Of a DNA stretch of 47,002 nt, positions 26,601-33,780 are shown piece by piece. Under the pieces are notes generated by a model that was given only the letters and a program-made list of their open reading frames with translations, had not been told where the DNA came from and searched no databases. Position numbers and translations under genes: made by a program. Origin of the DNA: a virus. Position 1 is the first letter of the stretch. Every line of letters begins with the position of its first letter. The stretch spans positions 1 to 47,002 of IMG/VR virus record IMGVR_UViG_3300018428_000044; one strand, given 5' to 3'.

Positions 26601-29573
26601 ATCACTAATAACGGTAGGGCAGAACTTGTATCTGTGTTTACATACTATTCACACATTGGTTACCTAGCAGAAAACGGTGGACGTATACGTGCTACTAACG
26701 GTAACAACTCCTACGGTGCATTTGGTTCTGTAGCAGAAGGTGTAGACCCAGAAGAAACAGCAGTTACAGCAATCGTCGATAACAGAACACAATATAATGC
26801 CACTGTTGCAAACATTGATGTAGACAATGACGAAATGTTAGCATTCGAATATAGTCATGCTGGTAATGAATATACAGAAGCTGAATTTGAAATATTTGGT
26901 GCTGGTTCTGGAGAAAATATTGTAGTTGACGAATTCCGTGACGGAGCAATATTCCAATCAAGAGTTAGTGAATCACCAACTGACGAAGCAGGCGGTGACG
27001 GATACTTAATTGTTACTAACACTGCACAGACAGGTGATAGTACAAGTTTAACACTTGCAGCAACAGATGGTAACTTATCAACTGCATATCCAGGTATGAG
27101 AATACAAATTACAGGTGGTGCAGGTATTGGCTTATATGGTATTATTTCAACATATAACTCAGGTTCAAAAGTTGCAACTGTGATTAGAGAAAGTGATGCA
27201 CAAAACGGCTGGGACCATCTTGTTCCGGGAACACCATTTGTATCACCTAACTCGACGTCAACATATGTAATTGAACCTAGAGTATCATTTAGTGCTCCAC
27301 CAAAAACTTCTGGAAATACAAATGCTATTGCAGGAAACACAACTTGGAAAGCCGCTAACTTTATGCAAGTATCAAACGAGTATACTGCTATTAATCCAAG
27401 TACTGAAGCTGATGGACAAGATGCTACATTTAATGTTATTAAAAATGGCAGCAAATATTATTTAGAAATTAACGCAGGAGGCACTGGATTTAAACGTTTA
27501 GACACACTAAGCATTCATGGTTCTAGTGTAGGCGGAATTGATGGTACACACAATATTACAATTACTGTAACAACAGTAAACAGTATAACAGGTGCTATTG
27601 AAGATTTTGATTTTGAAGGAAGTGCAAAAACTGGCGTATTTGTTGCAGTTGGACAAGCTGCTGGCGGTAGTGACAGCTCTATTGTAACAAGCGACGATGG
27701 CTTAACTTGGACCAGTAGAGACACAGGCAATTCATTTGATGATGTAGCTAGTGGACTTATTGATGACGGTTCATCAACATTTAAACAATCTGTAGCAGTT
27801 GCAGTTAGCAATGCTACAAACGACACTGCATATACTGAAGATGGTATTACATGGTCTGCAACAACATTCCCAGGAAGTTTTCTTAGTGCAGGAGTTAAGA
27901 ACGTTGCTTTTGGACAATTAGGTTCAGGCATAAACAGATTCGTTGTTATTAACGACGGTGACAATGACGTATGTTATTCAGACGATGGCGGCGCAAACTG
28001 GACACTTTCAAGTGCTTCAATGCCTGCTACTGGTTATGATGCTATTGCATTTGGCCAAGGAAAATATGTAGCAGTCAATAGCGGAACTACAAGTGCTGCA
28101 TATTCTACTAATGGTACAGTATGGACTGGTGTTACACTTCCAGGTACAGCACAAACAGTTGCAGATGTTGTATGGGGTAATGGTAGATTTGTAACACTAG
28201 GTGGAACAAATGGTATTATGTACTCACTAGACGGTGTTACATGGTACGAAAATTCATTAACATTACCTGTTGCAGGAACAGAAAAGAAACTTGCATACGG
28301 ACATGGTGTTTTTGTAATTACTTCAACAGACACTGACGAAGTAATGTATTCGCAAGACGGATTGTACTGGCAGTCATATACTTTACTAGGTGGTGCAACA
28401 ACTGGCGGCCATAATGGAATTGCGTTTGGTAATCCAGATAAGGTTGGTAGTTTTGTAATACTTCCTGATGCTTCTATAAACGGCGGCACATTTAAGTATG
28501 CAAAAATTGGTGCAACAGCAAGAGCAAGAGCTGCTGTTGCAAATTCACAGTTGTTTGAAATTAGATTCTTAGAACCAGGTTCGGGATATCCATTAGATAC
28601 ACAAGATAGTGACTATCCTACTATTACAATTACAGATCCTAACAACGTTGAAGATGTAATACTGGTAAACAGAGTTGGTAACGGTGCGTTGAGCACTCCG
28701 ACATTTATTGCTAGAGGATCAGGATATACTGCTGCAAGTGCATCTATAGTTACTGCATCAAGTAATGGTTATGCAGATTTCTTCCAAAACGGTACATTTG
28801 TTGCTGTAAGAAGATTAACTGCAAGACCAGTAAGTGGATCTAATATTGAATTTGATTCATTACCGGGAGAGTATTACAAACTTGTTAACACTGTAAGTTT
28901 CTTAGGTCAAAATGACGGTAGTTACACTGCATTCTTGCAAATATCACCGGAAATGTCTATTACTGACGCACCTAATGACGGTGATCCGGTTGAACTAAGA
29001 ATTAGATTTTCACAAGTACGTCTAACAGGACATGACTTCTTAGACATCGGTACTGGTAACTTTAAAGATACTAATTATCCAGGAGTTCCAGTTAACGATC
29101 CAGACCAAACTAAAGAAACACAAGATAGTGCAGGAGGAAGAGTGTTCTATACTGCTACTGACCAAGATGGTAACTTTAGAGTTGGCGACTTGTTTAGTAT
29201 TGAACAGGCAACTGGTGTTGCAACGTTAAACGCTGATGCATTTAACATTGCAGGTCTACAAGAACTTACACTTGGTGAAGTTACACTTGGTGGTAACAGT
29301 GCTTCGGTTACAGAGTTTAGTACAGATCCATTCTTTACTGCAAATTCCGATAGTATTGTTCCAACCCAACGTGCTGTAAAATCGTATATTGAAGCACAAA
29401 TTGGTGGCGGTGGTGCGTCATTGGTTGTTAACAGCGTAACAGCAGGCGATGTATTTGTTGGATCCAACCTAATATCATCAGTCAGCGGTGCGCCGATAAA
29501 TATAAATGGAAACATAAACTTTACCGGAACGGTATTAGGTTTACCACTAGCATATAACTATTTCTTAAGATAA
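20613..29573 (+). CDS. Giant structural protein D (2986 aa), paralogue of C with eight Cys-containing helical repeats
   Basis: The N-terminus MAEFKLGRIRF parallels MAEFKLDRFKY of protein C. Residues about 8-400 contain seven carbohydrate-binding-like modules. A beta-helix start (VYYVAGHGVDKPAPEYGKT) lies near 443. Between about 519 and 1860 there are eight copies of a predicted helical repeat with core Y-x-x-x-K-C-x-R-D-x-G-x-I-V-D-A-x-x-Y-D, often preceded by NK-x-FI-x-AE-V-x-A and followed by YGGN. The cores begin near 519, 814, 986, 1140, 1300, 1520, 1661 and 1829. The GLRMMTMDGLQG...SLDPGWGPGD block follows near 1895. Propeller-like L-Y-S-x-D-G repeats lie near 2336-2620 and D-Q-D-G-N-FR-V-GD-L-F near 2850. 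It is almost certainly a virion protein; whether it is a fibre, a spike or a baseplate wedge extension is open. Confidence 0.78.
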   Translation: MAEFKLGRIRFVWKGDWTANTTYYQDDVVALGGKIYICVLGHNSQSDFFSDLDITPTKWNLVSDGQTWKGDWATSTEYLYSDIVKYGAGLYICNTVHTSAATEALGLEADIANWDKFAEGLEWKGTWSTGTKYKVNDIVKYGASTFVCNTSHTSAATETDGLEADQAKWDTFNQGLDFKSFWTSGVRYKENDLVRYGSSIWIAVNDHTSTSIFADDAANWNKFVEGFQFEGDWDVYRGYQPGDIVKYGGNQYVSKTDHTGQFPTVETAHWALFSEGFSYKGEWGDDSTNQDYRVGEVVKFGGYTYVCIQDHNNQSPPAAAYWEKFTSGLDWKGQWIDDQAYKDGDVVRYNDNSYICINSHQSEGDDASSLGGAANSRPDLDVSGTYWQIIAVGTEQSVLTTKGDLVYYSGSAPQRLPIGQNGQILTVNESGLPNWEFQGDTDDVYYVAGHGVDKPAPEYGKTIDRPWASIKYATQQVERGAKNRNAAKLLEINRRFIQREIVEWTDYQITNSIAPFASGFDFNSAKCERDMGLIVDALIWDITHGGNVRSREAAISYVERGSEIYTLGQEDETIASINYGLDVIEAVLAQTAPAANYQTFNGDNSTAVVEQYTDVNLDVESVLTEIQGLTKIITDAITAGTDTNIPGRLIRTTLIKVATGKYYEVLPIVVPAECCILGDELRSTNVQPRKAKDSLTPRKDVKFSYAAIDRMEKVVGDIISGVTVTPTTGNNEVQDQSWPYAETTVVGPQVAKLSRTIKRKVDADVGDKIEAIYTPYYDLDTPDYGRSRDLFLLNKEFIQAEVVAYLTSQFGNLTYSKTKCKQDVGFIIDAVAYDLTYGGNWQSVNAGKAYFNGNTGTLQIDSEEKAATLAAYAYLKELLQTTGRNITVNPTYQTPLTAGDYSTVPVPQIAGTGGSAGASTVIGNLVDDIITTIDQGFANAPTVTYPTIKTDAEAEKLINAFAAGTTLSDIQTGTIDFISKNFGSFRYNSGTCRRDLTNIITDTAFDVALGTNYNALFNGIAYTRPTNAYNLTNQRAETVGAIRFARDDLLLETSDATAETRLRAAFNEIVDIIDNGESAADAYSYPAPSTLPTTNADDAYANLAANKAFIQAEIVAWIDDQITEFNITNPTPGSIWFGFTYDSTKCSRDTGYIVEALKYDILYGGTMAATRIAESYFGINGDAYPAGQTAQTQAAVERLGIIADQIVREQSVTTSSGNAEVQTTLGSPATATEGNAIIAKTDLIENALAGGTIASPTYPDLAALSVSATLQSEKTVIDGARAQTILDTIQYISDTYNDFNYNHAKCSRDIGLIIDAALYDFATGSNFAAIVAAYSYLRRPSQNVLKDQKTASIAAFEFAKTKVIEIIEANGANPNAIISVRDTWEWIDDVIFSGHAEGGNTAVEDQEVWNAIRMLELNKDFIAAEVHAHIDDHFTINVSKTRETTDVITVSDTGIFEANQAVKFTDSEDDSTNSPTLFSVGLDSQKVYYVKDILSPTELTVSETPGGTRVPLNSETSGFDYDRTKCRRDTGLIVDAVSSDLALNTNYNQVTAGLAYQRANANKVQDQLTETVAGITYAKALAAALPEVSSESTALARSNAAFDEIIDILSNGTGNADAITFNAPSTATTGEQNAALQLQANKNFLKIEVIAWITDNYPALTYDQTKCERDVGYIVDALTYDILYGGNSATVHAAESYFVGTQSQLGAGEQTATYLAYNYLQSIVDNIVLDDNVGWTKLGAGTQDISNGPGTSTEATKAQTLVGIIEQVIQDGDLDSLPGVSYPDYSFATSAIREAQIAMQENKESIVLKTIRYLDNTYSKLFVLSVDYDYNVELCTRDVGEFIDAIKYDLQWPQQWKRTYTDGITIYRPASYRTRRAATAYVNAVIGSQESDFFYLRNGTGLRMMTMDGLQGDLSPSNEYGTQRPTAGAYASLDPGWGPGDQKVWITARSPYVQNCTTFGYAAVGQKIDGALHDGGNDSIVSNDFTQVISDGIGAWITNNGRAELVSVFTYYSHIGYLAENGGRIRATNGNNSYGAFGSVAEGVDPEETAVTAIVDNRTQYNATVANIDVDNDEMLAFEYSHAGNEYTEAEFEIFGAGSGENIVVDEFRDGAIFQSRVSESPTDEAGGDGYLIVTNTAQTGDSTSLTLAATDGNLSTAYPGMRIQITGGAGIGLYGIISTYNSGSKVATVIRESDAQNGWDHLVPGTPFVSPNSTSTYVIEPRVSFSAPPKTSGNTNAIAGNTTWKAANFMQVSNEYTAINPSTEADGQDATFNVIKNGSKYYLEINAGGTGFKRLDTLSIHGSSVGGIDGTHNITITVTTVNSITGAIEDFDFEGSAKTGVFVAVGQAAGGSDSSIVTSDDGLTWTSRDTGNSFDDVASGLIDDGSSTFKQSVAVAVSNATNDTAYTEDGITWSATTFPGSFLSAGVKNVAFGQLGSGINRFVVINDGDNDVCYSDDGGANWTLSSASMPATGYDAIAFGQGKYVAVNSGTTSAAYSTNGTVWTGVTLPGTAQTVADVVWGNGRFVTLGGTNGIMYSLDGVTWYENSLTLPVAGTEKKLAYGHGVFVITSTDTDEVMYSQDGLYWQSYTLLGGATTGGHNGIAFGNPDKVGSFVILPDASINGGTFKYAKIGATARARAAVANSQLFEIRFLEPGSGYPLDTQDSDYPTITITDPNNVEDVILVNRVGNGALSTPTFIARGSGYTAASASIVTASSNGYADFFQNGTFVAVRRLTARPVSGSNIEFDSLPGEYYKLVNTVSFLGQNDGSYTAFLQISPEMSITDAPNDGDPVELRIRFSQVRLTGHDFLDIGTGNFKDTNYPGVPVNDPDQTKETQDSAGGRVFYTATDQDGNFRVGDLFSIEQATGVATLNADAFNIAGLQELTLGEVTLGGNSASVTEFSTDPFFTANSDSIVPTQRAVKSYIEAQIGGGGASLVVNSVTAGDVFVGSNLISSVSGAPININGNINFTGTVLGLPLAYNYFLR

Positions 29574-29596
29574 GAAAAGATTGGAGAACATAAAAA

Positions 29597-29938
29597 ATGG
29601 CAAATGGAATATTAAATGACGGGACAAGTACAAACCCTATAGCATTACCTGATCAGACAGATACAGTGCTATATGTTGTACCCGCAAATACGTTTACGGT
29701 TTGTACTGTAAACTTAGTTAACAGACATGCAACTGACACATCAAATGTCAGAATTGCAATAGCAGATTCTGCTACACCTACAACAGCTGACTTTATCGAA
29801 TACGATGCTGATTTAGTAGCTGGAGGAGTTTTAGAAAGAACAGGCCTTGTAATTAACGCAGCAAAATACTTAATTGTATATGCAAACGGCGGCTTAGTAT
29901 CTGCAATGGCAATGGGCATTGAAACTGCTACAGCATAA
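29597..29938 (+). CDS. Small virion-associated protein, third member of the family at 1885 and 14375
   Basis: This 113-aa protein starts MANGILNDGTSTNPIALPDQTDTVLYVVPANTF, then NLVNRHATDTSNVRIAIAD, and ends in an Ala-rich strand. The strand order and the 'vNLvNrhatdtsnVriaIAD' centre resemble the TNLTNSFVYVDVLVSDD centre of the 109-aa protein. The ribosome site is TTGGAGAACAT before ATG 29597. The next gene has GGAGAAATAA at 29939-29948. Its position after giant protein D and before the S74-chaperone protein again ties it to fibre assembly. No function can be assigned. Confidence 0.6.
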   Translation: MANGILNDGTSTNPIALPDQTDTVLYVVPANTFTVCTVNLVNRHATDTSNVRIAIADSATPTTADFIEYDADLVAGGVLERTGLVINAAKYLIVYANGGLVSAMAMGIETATA

Positions 29939-29951
29939 GGAGAAATAAGTT

Positions 29952-30785
29952 ATGGCTAGAAGAATATCAGTAGGTAGAGTTGGTGATCCAGTACTTGGTG
30001 TAATGTCAGTTACTGATACGACACTTAGTCCTGTAAATGCAAATGCAAGTATTACATTATCACCTACCGGAACAGGTCAGGTAGAAACAACAACCGATAT
30101 TAATCTTTTAAATGAAAAAGCATTAAAACTTTATGAAAGCGGCAGTACTAACTATGTTGCATTAAAATCTCCAAGTTCGGTTACTGCTAATGTTACATAT
30201 ACATTGCCCGGTGGAGGCGAAAATAATGGATATGTTTTAGCAACAGACGGAAGCGGAACACTTAGTTGGGCAGCAATTACTATTAGCCTAGCAGATAGTA
30301 CGACACCAAGTTCTCCATACTCGATACCATTTGCAAGTGCAACAGATACTAGTATTTCATCGCTTACAACATCGTCTGCTAGACTAAATTTTACACCTAA
30401 CACAGGTACGCTTTTTGCAACTATATTAAGTTCAGATACTGGCAATATAACTGCTGTAAACTGTACATCTCTTACTGCAAGCGGTGCATTATCAGCAGCG
30501 TCAATTACAGAAACTTCAAGTATTGCATTAAAAGAAAATTTAAACCCAATTACTGATGCACTGGATAAAGTATTAAGTCTAAATGCATTTACATATGATC
30601 GTAAAAATGGCTCAAGTTTTAATGAAGCTGGATTAATTGCAGAAGAAGTAAATGAAATTATTCCTAACATTGTTGAAAAAGACGAAAACGGAAATCCTGC
30701 ATCTATTCAATATTCAAGGCTTGTAGCATACTTAATAGAATCAGTTAAAGAATTAAAATCAGAATTAGATAGCATTAAGAGGTAA
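29952..30785 (+). CDS. Tail-fibre/spike protein with C-terminal S74 intramolecular chaperone
   Basis: This is a 277-aa protein with N-terminal MARRISVGRVGDPVLG, then an ITLSPTGTGQVE repeat-like element (about 35-46) and beta-rich shaft sequence. Residues about 185-277 form a Peptidase_S74/endosialidase-type chaperone: SSIALKENLNPI, then LNAFTYDRKNG, EAGLIAEEVNEIIP and a final helix LIESVKELKSELDSI. In the family this domain trimerises the fibre and then cuts itself off using a Ser-Lys dyad five residues apart; here Ser189 and Lys194 fit that spacing. The natural product would be a processed trimeric spike of about 188 aa. It is followed after 3 nt by a glycine-rich gene, so it may serve the fibre tip. 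Family assignment is firm, cleavage is inferred. Confidence 0.85.
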   Translation: MARRISVGRVGDPVLGVMSVTDTTLSPVNANASITLSPTGTGQVETTTDINLLNEKALKLYESGSTNYVALKSPSSVTANVTYTLPGGGENNGYVLATDGSGTLSWAAITISLADSTTPSSPYSIPFASATDTSISSLTTSSARLNFTPNTGTLFATILSSDTGNITAVNCTSLTASGALSAASITETSSIALKENLNPITDALDKVLSLNAFTYDRKNGSSFNEAGLIAEEVNEIIPNIVEKDENGNPASIQYSRLVAYLIESVKELKSELDSIKR

Positions 30786-30788
30786 ACA

Positions 30789-31778
30789 ATGGCTCAGCTA
30801 AAAAATACTACCATCGACGGAACAGGTTATATTAATATACCTGTAGGCACAACAGCCCAAAGACCTAGCAGTCCTACAACGGGAATGATAAGATGGAACA
30901 CTGATTTAGATGGTGCTGAGGAGTGGAATGGATCTTCTTGGGTATTTTTAACAGAAGAGTCCACTCAAGAACCTAACATAGTTTATTATACAGCCAGAGG
31001 AAGTTCTCAATTTATTGTTCCTGAAGGTGTGAATAACTTAGAAGTACTAGTAGTTGCAGGCGGTGGCGGCGGTGGCGTCCTCGGTGGAGGCGGTGGCGGC
31101 GGTGGCACTATCCACCGTAAAGATTATCCCGTTACTCCAGGTGATACTATTCCGTTAACTGTTGGTGCAGGCGGTCCTGGACAATCAACCCCTATTTCAA
31201 ACAAAAACGGTAGCGCCTCTAGCTTTGGACCATTATCAGCAACTGGTGGCGGAGCAGGGTCAGGACATCCAGGTAACAGAGCAGGATCTGGTGGCGCAGG
31301 AAGAACTGGTGGTTCAGGTGGCGGTGCTGCATATACACACCCAAGCGGATTTGGTGCAGGAACAGACGGACAAGGATTTAGAGGCGGAAGTAATAACTCA
31401 CCAGGACCTCCACATTCATGTGCTGGCGGCGGTGGTGCTGGCGGCGATGGCGGCAGAGGTAAAGGACCTTATGGCGGACACGGTGGTGTTGGTCGTAGAG
31501 TAGGTATTACTGGAGAAACAGCTCACTTCGCAGGCGGAGGCGGTGGCGGTGGCCACGGACCACAAAGTGGAGCAGGTCGCGGAGGAATCGGCGGCGGAGG
31601 TGGCGGAGGTCGCAACCGTACCGATCCATACGGACACCATGAACAAGGCGCAGCAGGAAATGCAAACGACGGACAACCAGGTACTGGAGGTGGCGGAGGT
31701 GGCGGAGGCCACAACGGAACTAACCCTTATGGTTGGGGCGGTAAAGGCGGCCCAGGTATTGTTATTGTAAGATATTAG
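30789..31778 (+). CDS. Glycine-rich tail-tip/adhesin-like protein 1 (329 aa)
   Basis: The N-terminal about 55 residues are a fibre module (INIPVGTTAQRPSSP-x-x-G-MIRWN...EEWNGSSW). From about residue 70 a glycine-rich domain begins: F-I-V-P-E-G-V-N-N-L-E-V-L-V-V-A followed by runs of Gly (up to six or seven), with repeated G-G-G-G-A-G, and the ending GPGIVIVRY. This is the Gly_rich domain found in phage receptor-binding proteins. In Salmonella phage S16 gp38 such Gly runs fold into polyglycine II helices that display variable loops. It is therefore a candidate receptor-binding tip. The start is 3 nt after the S74 gene, with AAGAGGTAAAC spanning the junction. Confidence 0.75.
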   Translation: MAQLKNTTIDGTGYINIPVGTTAQRPSSPTTGMIRWNTDLDGAEEWNGSSWVFLTEESTQEPNIVYYTARGSSQFIVPEGVNNLEVLVVAGGGGGGVLGGGGGGGGTIHRKDYPVTPGDTIPLTVGAGGPGQSTPISNKNGSASSFGPLSATGGGAGSGHPGNRAGSGGAGRTGGSGGGAAYTHPSGFGAGTDGQGFRGGSNNSPGPPHSCAGGGGAGGDGGRGKGPYGGHGGVGRRVGITGETAHFAGGGGGGGHGPQSGAGRGGIGGGGGGGRNRTDPYGHHEQGAAGNANDGQPGTGGGGGGGGHNGTNPYGWGGKGGPGIVIVRY

Positions 31779-31790
31779 GATGGAAATTAA

Positions 31791-33755
31791 ATGGCTAAAT
31801 TAAAAGATACTGAAATTGCTAATTCTACAGGCGCATTAGGTGTAGCATCAGGAAATAGTGCGCAAAGAAACGCTACTACTGATACTGTTGTAGAATTTAC
31901 AAGTGTAGGATCTTCAAACTGGACTGTACCAGACGGTGTTAAAACTATTGATGTTTTAGTTATCGGAGGTGGTGGATCCGGTGGCGGAAGCCTAGGTGGC
32001 GGCGGTGGTGCCGGCGGCTATGTTGAAGCCCGTAATTTTCCAGTAGTTCCAGGATCAACCTATCCTGTTGTAGTAGGTGCCGGCGGCGCAGGTGTTAGTA
32101 ATCCTCCAAACTATGTAACAGGTTATAACGGTGATTTATCAAGATTTGGTGAATTAGTTGCAGTAGGAGGTGGTGCTGGAGCAGGATATTCAAATCCAAT
32201 ACAAGGAACCGGATCTCCAGCAAACCAATTTACATATCAAAGTCATGGACTAGACGGCGGTTCCGGTGGAGGCGGAGGTGGTACGCCAGGACCAGACAGT
32301 ATTGATAATACTAGTGGATTTGGTGAAAGCGTACAAGCAAAAAACTTACCAGGTGGCGGCCGAGGTTACGGAAATCCAGGAGGTTTTGGTAATGGATCAG
32401 CTTCACGTTCAGCACACGCCGGAGGCGGTGGTGGAGGTGCTGGTAGTAAAGGCGAACCAGTTGTAGGAACAGCAGCAGGAAAAGGTGGTACAGGCCGAGG
32501 AAGTGATATTACAGGCTCACACGTTATGCGCGGTGGCGGCGGCGGTGGCGGTGCATATTCTCCTTATAGCGGTGTTGGTGGTGCTGGCGGCGACGGAGGT
32601 GGCGGCGACGGAAAAACCACAGGCAACGGTCAATCAGGTGCAGCAAATACCGGTGGCGGTGGCGGTTGTGCGGGGTATCCTAGAGCTAACACAAGCGGAT
32701 CCGGCGGCCCAGGCGTAGTTATTATACGTTATTCTAAAGAAACAAGCACAGATTTACCTTTAGAAGGCGCAACAAGATTTAATAGTAATTTAAGCAGAAA
32801 CGAAGTATATAACGGAAGTAAATGGGTGCCTATTGGTGCAAAAACTGTTGTGCAGTTTACCAGTGTAGGATCATCAACATTCAACGTTCCTACAGGAGTA
32901 ACAGAAGTAGAAGTACTAGTAGTTGCTGGTGGAGGCGGAGGTGGCTCCATTGGCGGAGGTGGAGGTGCTGGAGGCATTGTTCACAATAGAGCATATCCTG
33001 TAAGTCCAGGAGGCTCAGTACCAGTCACAGTTGGAGGCGGAGGTGCCAGCGGAGGAACATACCCTGGACCAAGAAGTGCAAATGGTGGCGATTCAGCATT
33101 TGGTACACACATTGCTAAAGGTGGCGGTGGTGCCGGCTCTTGGAATTCCTCGGCTCCGGGACCGGGCGGCTCTGGAAGTGGCGGTCGAGGCGATCCAGGT
33201 ATTGGTCAACTAGGTGGTAAAGCAATACAACACGATTATGAAAACACCGGAGCAACACAATACGGTTATCCAGGTGCTCGTGGAGGTAACAGAGGACCTG
33301 CAGGAGGTATGAGTGGTTATCATACTGGAGAAGGACAATATACTGCTGGTGGCGGTGGTGGTGCCGGCGAAGCAGGCGGTATGAGATCTTATTTCCATAA
33401 CGATACTAACGTTAACTGGCCAGGGCAAGGACGCGGCGACATTGTTTATGTAGTTAACGCAGGACGCAAGGGTGGAGACGGACTTCCATTTGATATCAGC
33501 GGCGAAGTAAAATACTACGGCGGTGGTGGCGGTGGCGGTGCTCACCAACCGGCTCATTCTCCAGGACAAACAGCTGGTGGAGGAAAAGGTGGCGGCGGTG
33601 CCGGTGGCTCTTGGAATCAGTCTTGGGGACCAAACGGTCAAGGACAAGACGGTACAGCAAACACCGGTGGTGGCGGTGGTGGCGGCTACTATACTGGCGG
33701 CGGTACTGCTAAAGGTGGTTCGGGCGGTTCTGGAATCGTTATTGTAAGATACTAA
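31791..33755 (+). CDS. Glycine-rich tail-tip/adhesin-like protein 2, two tandem modules (654 aa)
   Basis: It starts MAKLKDTEIANSTGALGV and contains two complete glycine-rich modules. Module 1 spans about residues 35-315 (VEFTSVGSSNWTVPDGVKTIDVLVIGGGG to GPGVVIIRY). It is followed by a short fibre linker (LPLEGATRFNSNLSRNEVYNGSKW). Module 2 spans about 355-654 (VQFTSVGSSTFNVPTGVTEVEVLVVAGGGG to GSGIVIVRY). Both openings and endings match those of proteins 1 and 3, so the gene looks like a tandem duplication of a single-module adhesin. The variable parts between Gly runs are the likely receptor-contact loops. The ribosome site AGGATGGAAATTAA precedes ATG 31791. A receptor-binding role is inferred from domain type. 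Confidence 0.75.
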   Translation: MAKLKDTEIANSTGALGVASGNSAQRNATTDTVVEFTSVGSSNWTVPDGVKTIDVLVIGGGGSGGGSLGGGGGAGGYVEARNFPVVPGSTYPVVVGAGGAGVSNPPNYVTGYNGDLSRFGELVAVGGGAGAGYSNPIQGTGSPANQFTYQSHGLDGGSGGGGGGTPGPDSIDNTSGFGESVQAKNLPGGGRGYGNPGGFGNGSASRSAHAGGGGGGAGSKGEPVVGTAAGKGGTGRGSDITGSHVMRGGGGGGGAYSPYSGVGGAGGDGGGGDGKTTGNGQSGAANTGGGGGCAGYPRANTSGSGGPGVVIIRYSKETSTDLPLEGATRFNSNLSRNEVYNGSKWVPIGAKTVVQFTSVGSSTFNVPTGVTEVEVLVVAGGGGGGSIGGGGGAGGIVHNRAYPVSPGGSVPVTVGGGGASGGTYPGPRSANGGDSAFGTHIAKGGGGAGSWNSSAPGPGGSGSGGRGDPGIGQLGGKAIQHDYENTGATQYGYPGARGGNRGPAGGMSGYHTGEGQYTAGGGGGAGEAGGMRSYFHNDTNVNWPGQGRGDIVYVVNAGRKGGDGLPFDISGEVKYYGGGGGGGAHQPAHSPGQTAGGGKGGGGAGGSWNQSWGPNGQGQDGTANTGGGGGGGYYTGGGTAKGGSGGSGIVIVRY

Positions 33756-33780
33756 ATTAAAGTGCAATAAGTACTTTAAT
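33756..33780 (+). repeat. Inverted repeat covering the start codon of the radical SAM gene
   Basis: ATTAAAGTGC (33756-33765) can pair with GTACTTTAAT (33771-33780) over 10 bp (one G-U) with a 5-nt AATAA loop. The ATG at 33779 lies in the 3' arm and no Shine-Dalgarno is visible. The hairpin could lower translation of the enzyme gene on the read-through transcript. It could instead be a weak terminator, but no T-run follows. Confidence 0.55.

Noticed and set aside
26855-27454. Long minus-strand open frame (about 199 codons) and many similar antisense frames inside the fibre genes
   Set aside because: They mirror repetitive plus-strand codons, have no ribosome sites or motifs, and are rich in Ser, Val, Leu and Ile as expected for the complement of Thr/Asn/Asp-rich genes.
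31162-31770. Alternative frames in the glycine-rich genes, including Pro-rich and Val/Ala-rich products
   Set aside because: They arise from GGN repeats read out of frame. The glycine-rich frame has the ribosome site, conserved ends and matching homologous modules.
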